Assembly (NCBI GenBank): GCA_964461295.1
Contig: CAYWTX010000644.1
Coordinates: 1-24,195 of the forward strand
DNA length: 24,195 nucleotides
Direction of reading: 5' to 3'
From: CAYWTX01 sp964461295
GTDB taxonomy: Bacteria > Planctomycetota > Phycisphaerae > SM23-33
Below are positions 1-7,132 of the stretch, piece by piece. Both the position numbers and the translations under genes were made by a program. How positions within the stretch are numbered: the stretch's first letter is position 1; each line of letters begins with the position of its first letter. The notes under the pieces are model-generated. The model saw only the letters and a program-made list of their open reading frames with translations. It ran no database searches and had not been told where the DNA came from.

Positions 1-1
1 C

Positions 2-484
2 GAGTACTGGCAACGGCTGCGCTGCGACGCCCAGATCAGCGTGTACGTCCTGGCTGCCAGGGCCATCGGCCATGACGTGGCCACCGTTCTGTATGACGTC
101 ACCCGCAAGCCGACTATCCGGTTGCGGCAGAACGAGACGCCCGATCAGTACGGCCAGCGGCTCCTGGCCGACATCGGCGAGCGGCCCGACTACTACTTCC
201 AGCGCCGAGAAATCCCCCGCCTTGAAGATGACCTGGCCGAATGCCAGGCCGAACTGTGGCAGCAGGCCCAGCACCTGATGGATGTCCGCCGCCGAGCGGC
301 ACGCCTGCCCAACCCCTCCATCGCTTGGTTCCGCAGTGTCGGCCGGATGACGTGCGGCCAGTGCGAGTTCTCGGCCCTGTGCCTCAATGGAATCCGCGTG
401 CAGCCCGGCGCGGCCACGCCGACGGGCTATCAGGTCCTTCCCGACGTCAACCCCGAACTGGCCCCCGAAGGAGTCTCCGCGTGA
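2..484 (+). CDS. PD-(D/E)XK nuclease, RecB/Cas4-like (C-terminal part, 5' truncated)
   Basis: The frame is open from the first bases, so this is the C-terminal 160 residues of a longer protein. Visible residues 11-15 read QISVY, the Q-x3-Y motif IV that follows the catalytic core in RecB-family PD-(D/E)XK nucleases, and the following stretch through LYDVTRKP is typical of phage members. At bases 353-382 three cysteines are spaced C-x2-C-x5-C, which in Cas4 and AddB-type nucleases provides three of four ligands of a [4Fe-4S] cluster near the C-terminus. The catalytic Asp/Glu/Lys residues would lie upstream of the window. By family, it would resect DNA ends; the Sak4-like ATPase and SSB-like protein downstream suggest a phage recombination module. 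The stop overlaps the GTG start of the next gene. Confidence 0.82.
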   Translation, partial: EYWQRLRCDAQISVYVLAARAIGHDVATVLYDVTRKPTIRLRQNETPDQYGQRLLADIGERPDYYFQRREIPRLEDDLAECQAELWQQAQHLMDVRRRAARLPNPSIAWFRSVGRMTCGQCEFSALCLNGIRVQPGAATPTGYQVLPDVNPELAPEGVSA

Positions 485-690
485 GCACGTGCCGACACTG
501 CCGCGACGAGTTCGTGCCGTACCGCTGTGAGGCGTGCCGCAGCCGGCTCGTCTCCGACGCCTGCCAGGAGTGCCACGACGAACTCAAGCACGGGCAGATT
601 GGCCCGCCGCCAGTGGGTCGGCCGGGCCTGCCCGACCGGGCCGCTGCCGTGGACATCAAGTACCACGGCGAGAACGGCCCCCATGACTGA
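481..690 (+). CDS. small Cys-rich zinc-ribbon protein, unknown function
   Basis: A 69-residue protein starting with GTG that overlaps the nuclease stop; a GGAG ribosome site lies about 8 bases upstream (gaaggagtctccgc). It contains three C-x2-C pairs in the first 40 residues (CRHC, CEAC, CQEC), which suggests binding of one or two zinc ions. The second half is Gly/Pro-rich and probably flexible. Translational coupling to the nuclease suggests expression with the recombination module. The family is not recognised; nucleic-acid or protein binding is an inference from the zinc-ribbon pattern only. Confidence 0.7.
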   Translation: MSTCRHCRDEFVPYRCEACRSRLVSDACQECHDELKHGQIGPPPVGRPGLPDRAAAVDIKYHGENGPHD

Positions 691-696
691 GGACAT

Positions 697-715
697 CGCC
701 GGCAGCGTGCCGGCG
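697..715 (+). other. GC-rich stem-loop between genes
   Basis: Arms CGCCGGC and GCCGGCG form a perfect 7-bp stem around the loop AGCGT. No T-run follows, so it is not a classical intrinsic terminator. It lies in the 60-bp gap between the zinc-ribbon gene and the gene at 751, and may influence mRNA stability or be incidental in GC-rich DNA. Confidence 0.35.
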
Positions 716-750
716 CGAACACAAGAACACCAGAAACAGGAGCAGCGAAC

Positions 751-1377
751 ATGACCAAGGCAACGCAGCAGACGCAGGTGGCGATTCCCCCCATGAACAT
801 CCAGACGCTGGAGATCGTCCTCGTGGGCGACTCCTCCCTGATCAGCCACGCGTGGGCGGAGAAGGCCAAGAAGATGATGCTCGACAAGCAGATGAAGAAG
901 GCCATGCCCAAGAAGGAGGCCAAGAGTCCCGAGCAGGACTTCATCGACTCCCTCTACTGGTTCAGCAAGAAGCCCAAGAGCCCCACGCTGGCGGACGTGG
1001 AGAAGGCCGAGTTCGGCTTCCCCGCCATCGCATTCAAGGCGGCGGCAGTGGATGCGTGCAGCCACGTGGACGGCATGACGAAGGTCAGCGCCCGCGGCGC
1101 GTTCCACATCGACTGCGACCTGGTGAAGATCGAGGGCACGCCCACCCCGCGCGAGGACATGGTGCGGATCGCCATGGGCACGGCCGACATCCGCTACCGC
1201 GGCGAGTTCCTCAAGTGGCGCGTCCGCCTGCCCATCAAGTACAACGCCAACGTCATCAGCCCCGAGCAGATCGTGAACCTCTTCGAGACGGCTGGGTTCG
1301 GTATCGGCATCGGGGAGCATCGGCCGCAGTGCAACGGCCAGAACGGCCGGTTTCACGTCGCGCGTGAGGGCGAATGA
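751..1377 (+). CDS. conserved-looking phage protein of unknown function in the recombination module
   Basis: A 208-residue protein with a strong ribosome site (caggagcagcgaac before ATG). Residues about 20-35 form a hydrophobic strand (LEIVLVGDSSLI), followed by a Lys-rich helical stretch with many K and M residues, then a mixed alpha/beta half. The C-terminal part has a glycine-rich segment, GFGIGIGEHRP, followed by GRFHVA. Similar proteins accompany Sak4-like ATPases and DNA methylases in phage recombination modules, but I know no established activity. The Gly-rich loop before a final strand is loosely reminiscent of RAMP-type RNA-binding folds; this is weak. The function is left open. Confidence 0.75.
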   Translation: MTKATQQTQVAIPPMNIQTLEIVLVGDSSLISHAWAEKAKKMMLDKQMKKAMPKKEAKSPEQDFIDSLYWFSKKPKSPTLADVEKAEFGFPAIAFKAAAVDACSHVDGMTKVSARGAFHIDCDLVKIEGTPTPREDMVRIAMGTADIRYRGEFLKWRVRLPIKYNANVISPEQIVNLFETAGFGIGIGEHRPQCNGQNGRFHVAREGE

Positions 1378-1390
1378 GTCATCGTCCCCC

Positions 1391-1522
1391 GGGGCAAGGC
1401 GGCGCTAGTCCGGGCAAAGCAAGGCTTGGCACGGTGCGGCGCGGCAGACACCCAAGGCCAGGCGGCGGCACGGCGTGGAAGGTCGAGGCTGAGGACGGCG
1501 TGGTCAGGCTAGGCAGGCACGG
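1391..1522 (+). repeat. degenerate GGCNN pentanucleotide array 1
   Basis: The gap between the genes at 751 and 1539 is filled with runs such as GGCTT GGCAC GGTGC GGCGC and CAGGC TAGGC AGGCA. Most of the stretch repeats with a 5-base period and is G-rich on the plus strand. It contains no convincing gene. It ends just before the ribosome site (gaaggag) of the next gene. Two longer arrays of the same type lie at 2016-2280 and 7693-7870. Confidence 0.6.
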
Positions 1523-1538
1523 ATGAAGGAGTCAAACG

Positions 1539-2009
1539 ATGGTCTACCAGTTCAGGACAGGATTCCAGTTGCGGGGCGACCCGCAGGAAGTCGGCGAGAC
1601 GCTGGAACGTCTCCGCGTCAAGTACGGCGGCCAACTCTTGCCGCGCCAGGTTCTCGCGGAGGCCTCCCGCAAGGGCTCGGCCCTGCACCAGTACTTCGAA
1701 TGGAACGACACGGAGGCCGCCCGCAAGTACCGGCTGTCGCAGGCGGCGTACCTGATCCGCGCCGTGATCGTGGTGGCCGCGCCGGACGACCAGCCCTTCG
1801 AGCCGGTCCGCGCCTTTGTGTGCATCCGGGGCTCCGAGGAACAGCCGCAGGCCTTCACGCACGTCTGCGAGGCTATGCGGAACGACGAACTCCGCGAGAA
1901 GGTCATCGCCCGGGCAAAGAAGGAACTCCAGGACTGGCGCAAGCGGTACGCCGACCTCCAGGCATTTGCGGAAGTCTTCGACGCCATCGACTCGCTGACT
2001 GCGGCCTGA
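1539..2009 (+). CDS. phage protein of unknown function between two pentanucleotide arrays
   Basis: A 156-residue protein; GAAGGAG sits 7 bases before the ATG, which fixes the start. An alternative upstream ATG at 1523 lies in another frame and in the repeat array. The N-terminal half contains the segment HQYFEWNDTEAARKYRLSQA, a signature I associate with a common but uncharacterised phage replication/recombination-region family; the central part forms beta strands (AVIVVAA) and the C-terminal 50 residues are a charged helix ending in a hydrophobic heptad-like pattern (RYADLQAFAEVFDAI). The gene is isolated on both sides by GGCNN arrays, so it looks like a separately exchangeable unit. The function is unknown. 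Confidence 0.75.
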   Translation: MVYQFRTGFQLRGDPQEVGETLERLRVKYGGQLLPRQVLAEASRKGSALHQYFEWNDTEAARKYRLSQAAYLIRAVIVVAAPDDQPFEPVRAFVCIRGSEEQPQAFTHVCEAMRNDELREKVIARAKKELQDWRKRYADLQAFAEVFDAIDSLTAA

Positions 2010-2015
2010 CGCTGC

Positions 2016-2280
2016 TCTCGGCTGGGCGTGGCCGGGCAGGAATGGCGAGGCTGGGACGGGCGCGGCAAGACCGGATTAGGCGTGGCAGCCACGGCTGGTC
2101 TAGGCGTGCTGAGGCGAGGCGCGACATGGTTCGCCGGGGTACGGCAACGCAGGCTCGGCTTGTCGCGGCCAGGCTTGGTGAGGACGGGTGAGGAGTGGCA
2201 CGGCGCGGCTGGTTTGGCTGGCCGGGGCATGGCGAGACCTGATGAGCCGAGGATGGGCATGGCAGGCATGGCGTGGTGAG
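2016..2280 (+). repeat. degenerate GGCNN pentanucleotide array 2
   Basis: About 265 bases with strong 5-base periodicity. Examples are GGCTG GGCGT GGCCG GGCAG near the start and GGCAT GGCAG GCATG GCGTG near the end. The phase slips now and then but G recurs every fifth base for long stretches, on the plus strand. An 83-codon frame at 2028-2279 is a by-product of this composition. The array occupies the whole gap between the genes at 1539 and 2316. The 10-mer GCATGGCGTG at 2266-2275 recurs twice in array 3 (7760 and 7824). Confidence 0.7.
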
Positions 2281-2315
2281 AGTGACCAAGGAAACCAATG
2301 GACAAGGAGAAAGAG

Positions 2316-3185
2316 ATGACAACGGCAACAACAGCACGACCTGCTCCCCGGCCGGCGCAACTGCCGCCCCCGGAGCGCCCGACGCAAACTGCGGCCAACC
2401 GCCAGCCGCCCACGGCCAAGAAGAAGGTCGCCTTCGGCACCATCGAGCCGCAGGGACACCGTATCCTGGTCTACGGAGGCGGCGGCACGGGCAAGACGAC
2501 CCTGGCGTGCAACGCGCCGGGCCCCGTGGCGATGTTCGACCTGGAGTTGTCCATGCCGGTTCTTCGCCCTCAGGTTCCGCCCGACGCCGACATCCGCGTC
2601 GTGTCGGGCGTGACAACCTGGCAAGACCTACGCGATTCCATCTGCGCCGAGGGCTGGCAGGACGTCAAGACGCTCGTGATCGACTCGGTCACGAAGGCCG
2701 AGGAGTTGGCCCTCGCGCACGTCCTGGCGACCATCCCGCTGGACAGCAAGCAGAAGGCCGAGCGGATCGAGGACTACCCCTACGGCAAGGGCTACTCGTA
2801 CCTCTACGACGAATTCCTCAAGGTACTGGGCGACCTGGACCAGCACGTCCGCGCTGGGCGCAACGTGGTGCTGATCGCGCACGACTGCACGACGACGGTG
2901 CCTAACCCCACCGGCGCGGACTGGCTGCGGTACGAACCGCGGCTCCAGTCGCCTCCCAGCGGAAAGAACTCCATCCGGCTGCGCGTGCGTGAATGGGCGG
3001 ACCACGTCCTGTTCCTGGGCTTCGACCTGGGGGAGGTCCACAAGAAGAAGATGGCCGACGGTTTCAACGGCCGGACCCTCTACCCCGTAGAGCTTCCCCA
3101 CTGCATGGCCAAGAGCCGCACGTGCTGCGAGACGCAGATCGTCAAGAAGAACGACCCCTCCATCTGGACCAACATCATCAAGTGA
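2316..3185 (+). CDS. Sak4-like RecA/AAA single-strand annealing ATPase
   Basis: A 289-residue P-loop ATPase. A Pro-rich leader of about 35 residues precedes the core, then Walker A GGGGTGKT at residues 54-61, Walker B LVIDSVT near 120-126, and the strand NVVLIAHDCT, matching the sensor region of phage RecA-like Sak4 proteins ('phage nucleotide-binding protein'). Members of this family anneal homologous single strands with help from a cognate SSB. The ATG at 2316 follows AAGGAG at 6-base spacing; an in-frame ATG at 2298, also with a usable site, would add six residues. The next gene, at 3200, encodes a likely SSB partner. The assignment rests on motifs and context. Confidence 0.8.
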   Translation: MTTATTARPAPRPAQLPPPERPTQTAANRQPPTAKKKVAFGTIEPQGHRILVYGGGGTGKTTLACNAPGPVAMFDLELSMPVLRPQVPPDADIRVVSGVTTWQDLRDSICAEGWQDVKTLVIDSVTKAEELALAHVLATIPLDSKQKAERIEDYPYGKGYSYLYDEFLKVLGDLDQHVRAGRNVVLIAHDCTTTVPNPTGADWLRYEPRLQSPPSGKNSIRLRVREWADHVLFLGFDLGEVHKKKMADGFNGRTLYPVELPHCMAKSRTCCETQIVKKNDPSIWTNIIK

Positions 3186-3199
3186 AAGGAAACGCACAC

Positions 3200-3979
3200 A
3201 TGCTTGCCAACCGCGAAGGACTGTTTCACGCATACCCCGTCGAGATCGGCCTGGGCGAGACGCCCGCCAACAAGTTGCTCCAGGTCGTCATCAACTACCG
3301 GCTGTTCGAGGAGTTGGCCAGCGGGCAGTGGGTGGACTGCTCGGCCGAGAACATGGACATCACCGGCTACCACATCCTGGAGAAGCGCGACCACTCGCTG
3401 AACGAGATGACCATCCAGGCGCTGAAGGCCGCGCTGGGTTGGGATGGCCGCGATCCGTTCTGGCTTCAGGACAACGCCACCCAACTCGTCCAGCAGCCGG
3501 TGCAGGTCAAACTGGGCTTCGAGGAGTACAACGGCTCGACCACGCTGAAGGTACAGTTCCTGAACCCTTACGGCAGTCGCGGCGGCGGCGTACCCAAGGG
3601 GGACGACGAGATGCGCCGCTCCGTGGGGAACCGACTGGGGGCGAAGTTCCGCGCCAACGCTGGCGGCACTTCCGCTCCTGCGCCGAAACCTACGGGCACG
3701 CCTGTCGCCGGCACGACTCAGCGGCCAGTCCTCTCCAAACCCGCCACCAGTTCCCCTCCAGCAGCAACGGCCCCGACCCCGCCACCGTCCACGATGGAGC
3801 AGGCGTGGGAGGAGTTCGTGAAGCATTGCCCGCCGGAGAAGTGGGACCAGCAGGCCATCGAGAAGGAATGGTTCCGCATCATCGCTGAATTGTTCCCGGG
3901 CAAGCAGCCTGAGCAACTGACCCATGCCAACTGGGGAATCATGCTGGCTGAGGGCCCCGGAAAGATCATCCCCTTTTGA
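3200..3979 (+). CDS. SSB-like partner protein of the Sak4-like ATPase (DUF669-like)
   Basis: A 259-residue protein, 14 bases after the ATPase stop, with AAAGGA upstream. The N-terminal 140 residues are beta-rich and fit an OB-fold-like domain; a Pro/Ala/Thr-rich disordered linker spans about 155-200; a helical C-terminal part follows (EEFVKHCPPEKWD..). The last residues are GKIIPF. Bacterial SSBs end in an acidic tail finishing in IPF that recruits partners; here IPF is kept but the acidic residues are replaced. DUF669-type SSBs are the known companions of Sak4, so I infer single-strand DNA binding next to the annealase. Primary-sequence similarity is not decisive. Confidence 0.6.
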   Translation: MLANREGLFHAYPVEIGLGETPANKLLQVVINYRLFEELASGQWVDCSAENMDITGYHILEKRDHSLNEMTIQALKAALGWDGRDPFWLQDNATQLVQQPVQVKLGFEEYNGSTTLKVQFLNPYGSRGGGVPKGDDEMRRSVGNRLGAKFRANAGGTSAPAPKPTGTPVAGTTQRPVLSKPATSSPPAATAPTPPPSTMEQAWEEFVKHCPPEKWDQQAIEKEWFRIIAELFPGKQPEQLTHANWGIMLAEGPGKIIPF

Positions 3980-4006
3980 GCAGCGGAGGGAAGTTCCTGC
4001 CTAGGT

Positions 4007-4034
4007 CGGGCGGCGGCAATAACACCGCCGCCCG
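4007..4034 (+). other. perfect 10-bp stem-loop in the SSB-like/4062 gap
   Basis: CGGGCGGCGG and CCGCCGCCCG pair perfectly around an 8-base loop (caataaca). There is no following T-run, so a standard terminator is unlikely. It sits 28 bases after the SSB-like gene stop and upstream of the gene at 4062. It could protect mRNA 3' ends, attenuate transcription, or serve as a protein-binding hairpin. Confidence 0.5.
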
Positions 4035-4061
4035 CCTGGGCGGATAACCAGTGAGACCCGG

Positions 4062-4274
4062 ATGGAAGAGCACAGCGATACATCGACGGCCATCGTCGAC
4101 GAGCCGACTTTGGCACATGGTGGCGTTTCCCGAAAGGACCGCAGCGGCCGGCGAGCGCCCGAGGAACAGGCCGAGATCGCCCGCCGCGTGGTGATCTACG
4201 CCGAACAGGTCGAGCGAACCGGCCAATTCACATGGTTGCCGCACAGAGACCAGGGAATGTCATGCGAGGACTGA
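4062..4274 (+). CDS. small hypothetical protein
   Basis: A 70-residue charged protein with a central helix (EEQAEIARRVVIYAEQVE). The ribosome site before the ATG is weak (cagtgagacccgg). It overlaps the next gene by 13 bases in another frame, as compact phage genes do. No family recognised. It may be a real accessory gene of the replication module; the evidence is its position in an otherwise continuous gene series. Confidence 0.45.
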   Translation: MEEHSDTSTAIVDEPTLAHGGVSRKDRSGRRAPEEQAEIARRVVIYAEQVERTGQFTWLPHRDQGMSCED

Positions 4275-4531
4275 AGCGACGACTAATCGACCGCAGCCGG
4301 GCTGCTCGTGAGGGCAGGCGGATGCACGCCTTCTACCTGGGCTTCAGGGATGCCCGCGCGGGCATATCCGTCAACCCCTACGCGCCTGGCAGCGAACGTG
4401 CGCGATGCTGGGAAGCTGGTCGGCAGTACGCCGCGTCGCAGGAATGCGACCAGACGCCCCCGCCGGTCTGCCGTTTCGGACCCGGCGGAGACTACCTCCG
4501 CGACTGGCCAAACACGGAGGGCCTGCCATGA
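4262..4531 (+). CDS. Rmf/CrpP-like small protein
   Basis: An 89-residue protein; AGGGA lies 5 bases before the ATG at 4262, better than the in-frame ATG at 4232, which has no ribosome site. Residues about 25-56 follow the pattern G-x3-A-x2-G-x3-NPY-...-W-x2-G seen in the ribosome modulation factor/CrpP group (LGFRDARAGISVNPY, then CWEAGRQYA). Rmf dimerises 70S ribosomes in stationary phase; CrpP was described as a ciprofloxacin-modifying protein. Phage relatives are common and uncharacterised, so the fold is suggested and the role is not. It overlaps the VRR-NUC gene by four bases (ATGA), implying coupled translation. Confidence 0.6.
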   Translation: MRGLKRRLIDRSRAAREGRRMHAFYLGFRDARAGISVNPYAPGSERARCWEAGRQYAASQECDQTPPPVCRFGPGGDYLRDWPNTEGLP

Positions 4532-4896
4532 GCCTGCGGACGTGCGATGTTTTCGGCCCTCCTCGTCGACGCGGCAAACCCGAAAGGGCCGTGCAACGGG
4601 CCGTCATGCTCTGGTTGCGAGCCCGCGGCTGCCTGGTGGCCGTGACGGACGCCGGGGCGGCCTACCGCGCCGGGGCGTTCTTCGGCGATGCCATCCCCTC
4701 CGGCTGGCCCGACGTCACTGGCCTGCTACCCGACGGGCGGTTCATCGGCGTGGAATGCAAGGCCGCCAGCGGCAGGCAGTCGCCCGTCCAGAGGCACATG
4801 GAACAGGAAATCCGCCGCCGTAGCGGCATCTACGTCCTGGCACGGAGCGCCGAGGACGTGCAGAGGGCAATCGAGGATGCAGACCGCCGTCAGTGA
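4528..4896 (+). CDS. VRR-NUC domain nuclease (phage Holliday-junction-resolvase-like)
   Basis: A 122-residue stand-alone VRR-NUC protein, the usual size for phage members. It begins with the E20 region (KPERAVQRAV), then GWPDVTG with D62, and GVECKA with E76-x-K78, giving the PD-(D/E)XK catalytic set, followed by the helix containing Q84, Q88 and Q93. In phages this domain sits beside the replication helicase/primase and is thought to cut branched or flap DNA. ATGA overlap upstream and a 20-base overlap with the primase downstream place it firmly in the replication operon. Confidence 0.85.
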   Translation: MSLRTCDVFGPPRRRGKPERAVQRAVMLWLRARGCLVAVTDAGAAYRAGAFFGDAIPSGWPDVTGLLPDGRFIGVECKAASGRQSPVQRHMEQEIRRRSGIYVLARSAEDVQRAIEDADRRQ

Positions 4897-7132
4897 CAAC
4901 CTGCTTGCCGCAAGCGTCGAGCATGGCCACCAGGCCGGATGGTCGTTCACGCCGCTTTCGGGCAAGAAGCCCATCCTCAAGGGCTGGCAGTCCGCGCCGC
5001 GCGAGACGCTGGAGCGGGCCCTTCAGTGGGCCTCTCAGGGCAACGTCGGTCTGCGGACGGGCCGAATCAGCGGCATCGTGGTGATCGACGCCGACCCGGG
5101 GGCGGACCTTGCAGCGATGGGCTTGCCAGACACGGTGACGGCAATGACAGGCAGGCCCGGTGCAAAGCACCTGTACTTCTCGCATGACGGCCCGCTGGGC
5201 AACTCCAGCGGGAAGTTCGCCCCGCACGTGGACGTCAAGGCCGATGGCGGCCAAGTCGTCTTCCCCGGCTCCATCCACCCGGAGACCGGCGCGACGTACA
5301 CGTGGGCTGAGGGACACGCCCCATGGGAGATGCAGCTTGCCGAGTTGCCACCGCACGTGATCGAGAAGCTGACGGCCGAGCCAGAGAAGAGCAAGGCCGC
5401 CGCACCAACGCCTCGTCCGCTTCGCCAGGCCAAGAGTCGCGAGCAGCGTTACGCGACGATGGCACTGCGCCTGGAACTGAACCAACTCCACCAGGCCCAG
5501 GAAGGCAGCCGCAACGACACGCTGAACAAGGCGGCGTTCAATCTCGGCACGCTGGTCGGTGCGGGACTGCTGGACCGCGCCGACGTGGAGGCCGCCCTCC
5601 AGAGCGCCGCCGAGGCCGTCGGCCTGCCGCAGAAAGAGGCTGGCGCGACCATCCGCTCAGGGCTGGATTCCGGCGTCCAGCACCCCAGGCAGGTCCGAAC
5701 ACGCCAAGATGCGGATACCACGGTCGCTCACGATGCTGCCGGCACAACTGACGTGCCCATCATTCCGCCCGGGCAATTCGTCCTCGACCTCTACGGCAAT
5801 GCCGACCGCTTCTGTCACCTCTTCGGCCAGGACGTCCACTGGTGCGAGGAACGCGGCAAGTGGTTCGTCTGGAACGGCCGGTGCTGGAAGACCGATGCCC
5901 TCCGCGAGGTCTATCGCCTTGCGGAGACGGCCATGCGGGCACTGGCCCGCGAGACGCGCGGGGACGAGGACGCCTCCAAGTGGGCCGGTAAGTGCAATCG
6001 TTCCGCAACGGCCGCGCGGGAGATGCTGGAAGTCGTCAAGCACCGCACGGCCATCGCGATAGAGGCCCTCGACCGCCAGCCGTGGCTGCTGGGCGTGGCC
6101 AATGGTGCGGTGAACCTCAAGACTGGCGAACTGCTTCCGCACAGCCGTGAGCACCTGATCACCACGCTGTGCCCCGCCAGCTATGAACCCGAAGCCCCTT
6201 GTCCTCGGTGGGAGCAGTTTCTGACCGAGATCATGGCCGGTAACGCTGAGATGATCAGTTCTCTCCAGCGGTTGGCAGGCTATTTCCTGACCGGCGACGT
6301 GTCCGTGCAAATCCTGCCCATCTTCTTTGGCCCTGGTAGCAACGGGAAGAACGTCTTCCTGGACACGATCATGGGCATCATGGGCCCGCACGCCGAGGAG
6401 GCCCCCGACGGTCTGGTGACCGCCAAGGTCAACGAGGAGCACCCCACAGAGATCGCGGACCTCTACGGCAAACGCCTTGTCGTGGCGTCGGAGACAGAGG
6501 AGAACAAGAAACTCCGCATCGGCCTGGTCAAGAAGATCACCGGCAACAAGTATCTCAAGGGCCGGTTCATGCGCCAGGACTACTTCCAGTTCGAGCGGAC
6601 GCACAAGACCGTCCTGGTCACCAACAACAAGCCCGTCGTCACCGAGACCTCGCACGCCATCTGGCGGCGTCTGCGGCTGATACCGTTCGAGGTCACCATC
6701 CCCGAGGACATGCAGGACCGGCACCTGACCGACCGGCTGGTGACCGAATGGCCGGGCATCTTGGCTTGGGCGGTGCGTGGCTGCCTGGAGTGGCAGGCCC
6801 GGCAGTGCGACCTGGAATTCCCACAGGCGGTGCAGGAGGCGACGAAGGAGTACCGCGATGACTCCGACCCGGTGGCGGACTTCATCGCCGAGTCCTGCAT
6901 CGATTGGCGCGGGCACGAAAGCCAGAGCTTCAGGACGCCCAAGGAGCGCGTGTACCTGGCCTACTGCAATTGGTGCCGGGCGGTTGGGGAAGACGTGCTG
7001 ACCCGAAACGCCTTCAACAGCCGCTTGCGCGGCCACGGCTTCGTGGACAAGGCCGCCAAGATGCCCGGCGACTCCCGGACGCAGAAGTGCTGGCTACACC
7101 TGACATTGAAGGGGGAAAGCCGTGAGCAGTAG
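4877..7132 (+). CDS. bifunctional primase/polymerase (Prim-Pol) fused to SF3/D5-like helicase, P4-alpha type
   Basis: A 751-residue replication initiator/primase-helicase. Residues about 1-170 are an archaeo-eukaryotic-type Prim-Pol domain: metal-binding VVIDADPG (D71, D73) and the GAKHLYF motif with H98. A linker and primase C-terminal region follow. The D5_N/SF3 helicase starts near 375; Walker A GPGSNGKN is at 485-492, the Walker B-like strand is RLVVASE, and the sensor strand is VLVTNNKP. AIWRRLRLIPF and a C-terminal winged-helix-like region end the protein. The combination matches the phage P4 alpha architecture, where one protein recognises the origin, unwinds and primes. A candidate origin lies directly downstream at 7146. 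The start at 4877 overlaps the VRR-NUC gene. Confidence 0.92.
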   Translation: MQTAVSDNLLAASVEHGHQAGWSFTPLSGKKPILKGWQSAPRETLERALQWASQGNVGLRTGRISGIVVIDADPGADLAAMGLPDTVTAMTGRPGAKHLYFSHDGPLGNSSGKFAPHVDVKADGGQVVFPGSIHPETGATYTWAEGHAPWEMQLAELPPHVIEKLTAEPEKSKAAAPTPRPLRQAKSREQRYATMALRLELNQLHQAQEGSRNDTLNKAAFNLGTLVGAGLLDRADVEAALQSAAEAVGLPQKEAGATIRSGLDSGVQHPRQVRTRQDADTTVAHDAAGTTDVPIIPPGQFVLDLYGNADRFCHLFGQDVHWCEERGKWFVWNGRCWKTDALREVYRLAETAMRALARETRGDEDASKWAGKCNRSATAAREMLEVVKHRTAIAIEALDRQPWLLGVANGAVNLKTGELLPHSREHLITTLCPASYEPEAPCPRWEQFLTEIMAGNAEMISSLQRLAGYFLTGDVSVQILPIFFGPGSNGKNVFLDTIMGIMGPHAEEAPDGLVTAKVNEEHPTEIADLYGKRLVVASETEENKKLRIGLVKKITGNKYLKGRFMRQDYFQFERTHKTVLVTNNKPVVTETSHAIWRRLRLIPFEVTIPEDMQDRHLTDRLVTEWPGILAWAVRGCLEWQARQCDLEFPQAVQEATKEYRDDSDPVADFIAESCIDWRGHESQSFRTPKERVYLAYCNWCRAVGEDVLTRNAFNSRLRGHGFVDKAAKMPGDSRTQKCWLHLTLKGESREQ

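Noticed and set aside
2028..2279. 83-codon frame inside the pentanucleotide array
   Set aside because: Its Gly/Ala/Arg/Trp-rich sequence follows from the 5-base repeat and it has no good ribosome site.
5657..7036. 459-codon minus-strand frame
   Set aside because: Antisense to the primase-helicase core with its Walker A and Prim-Pol motifs.
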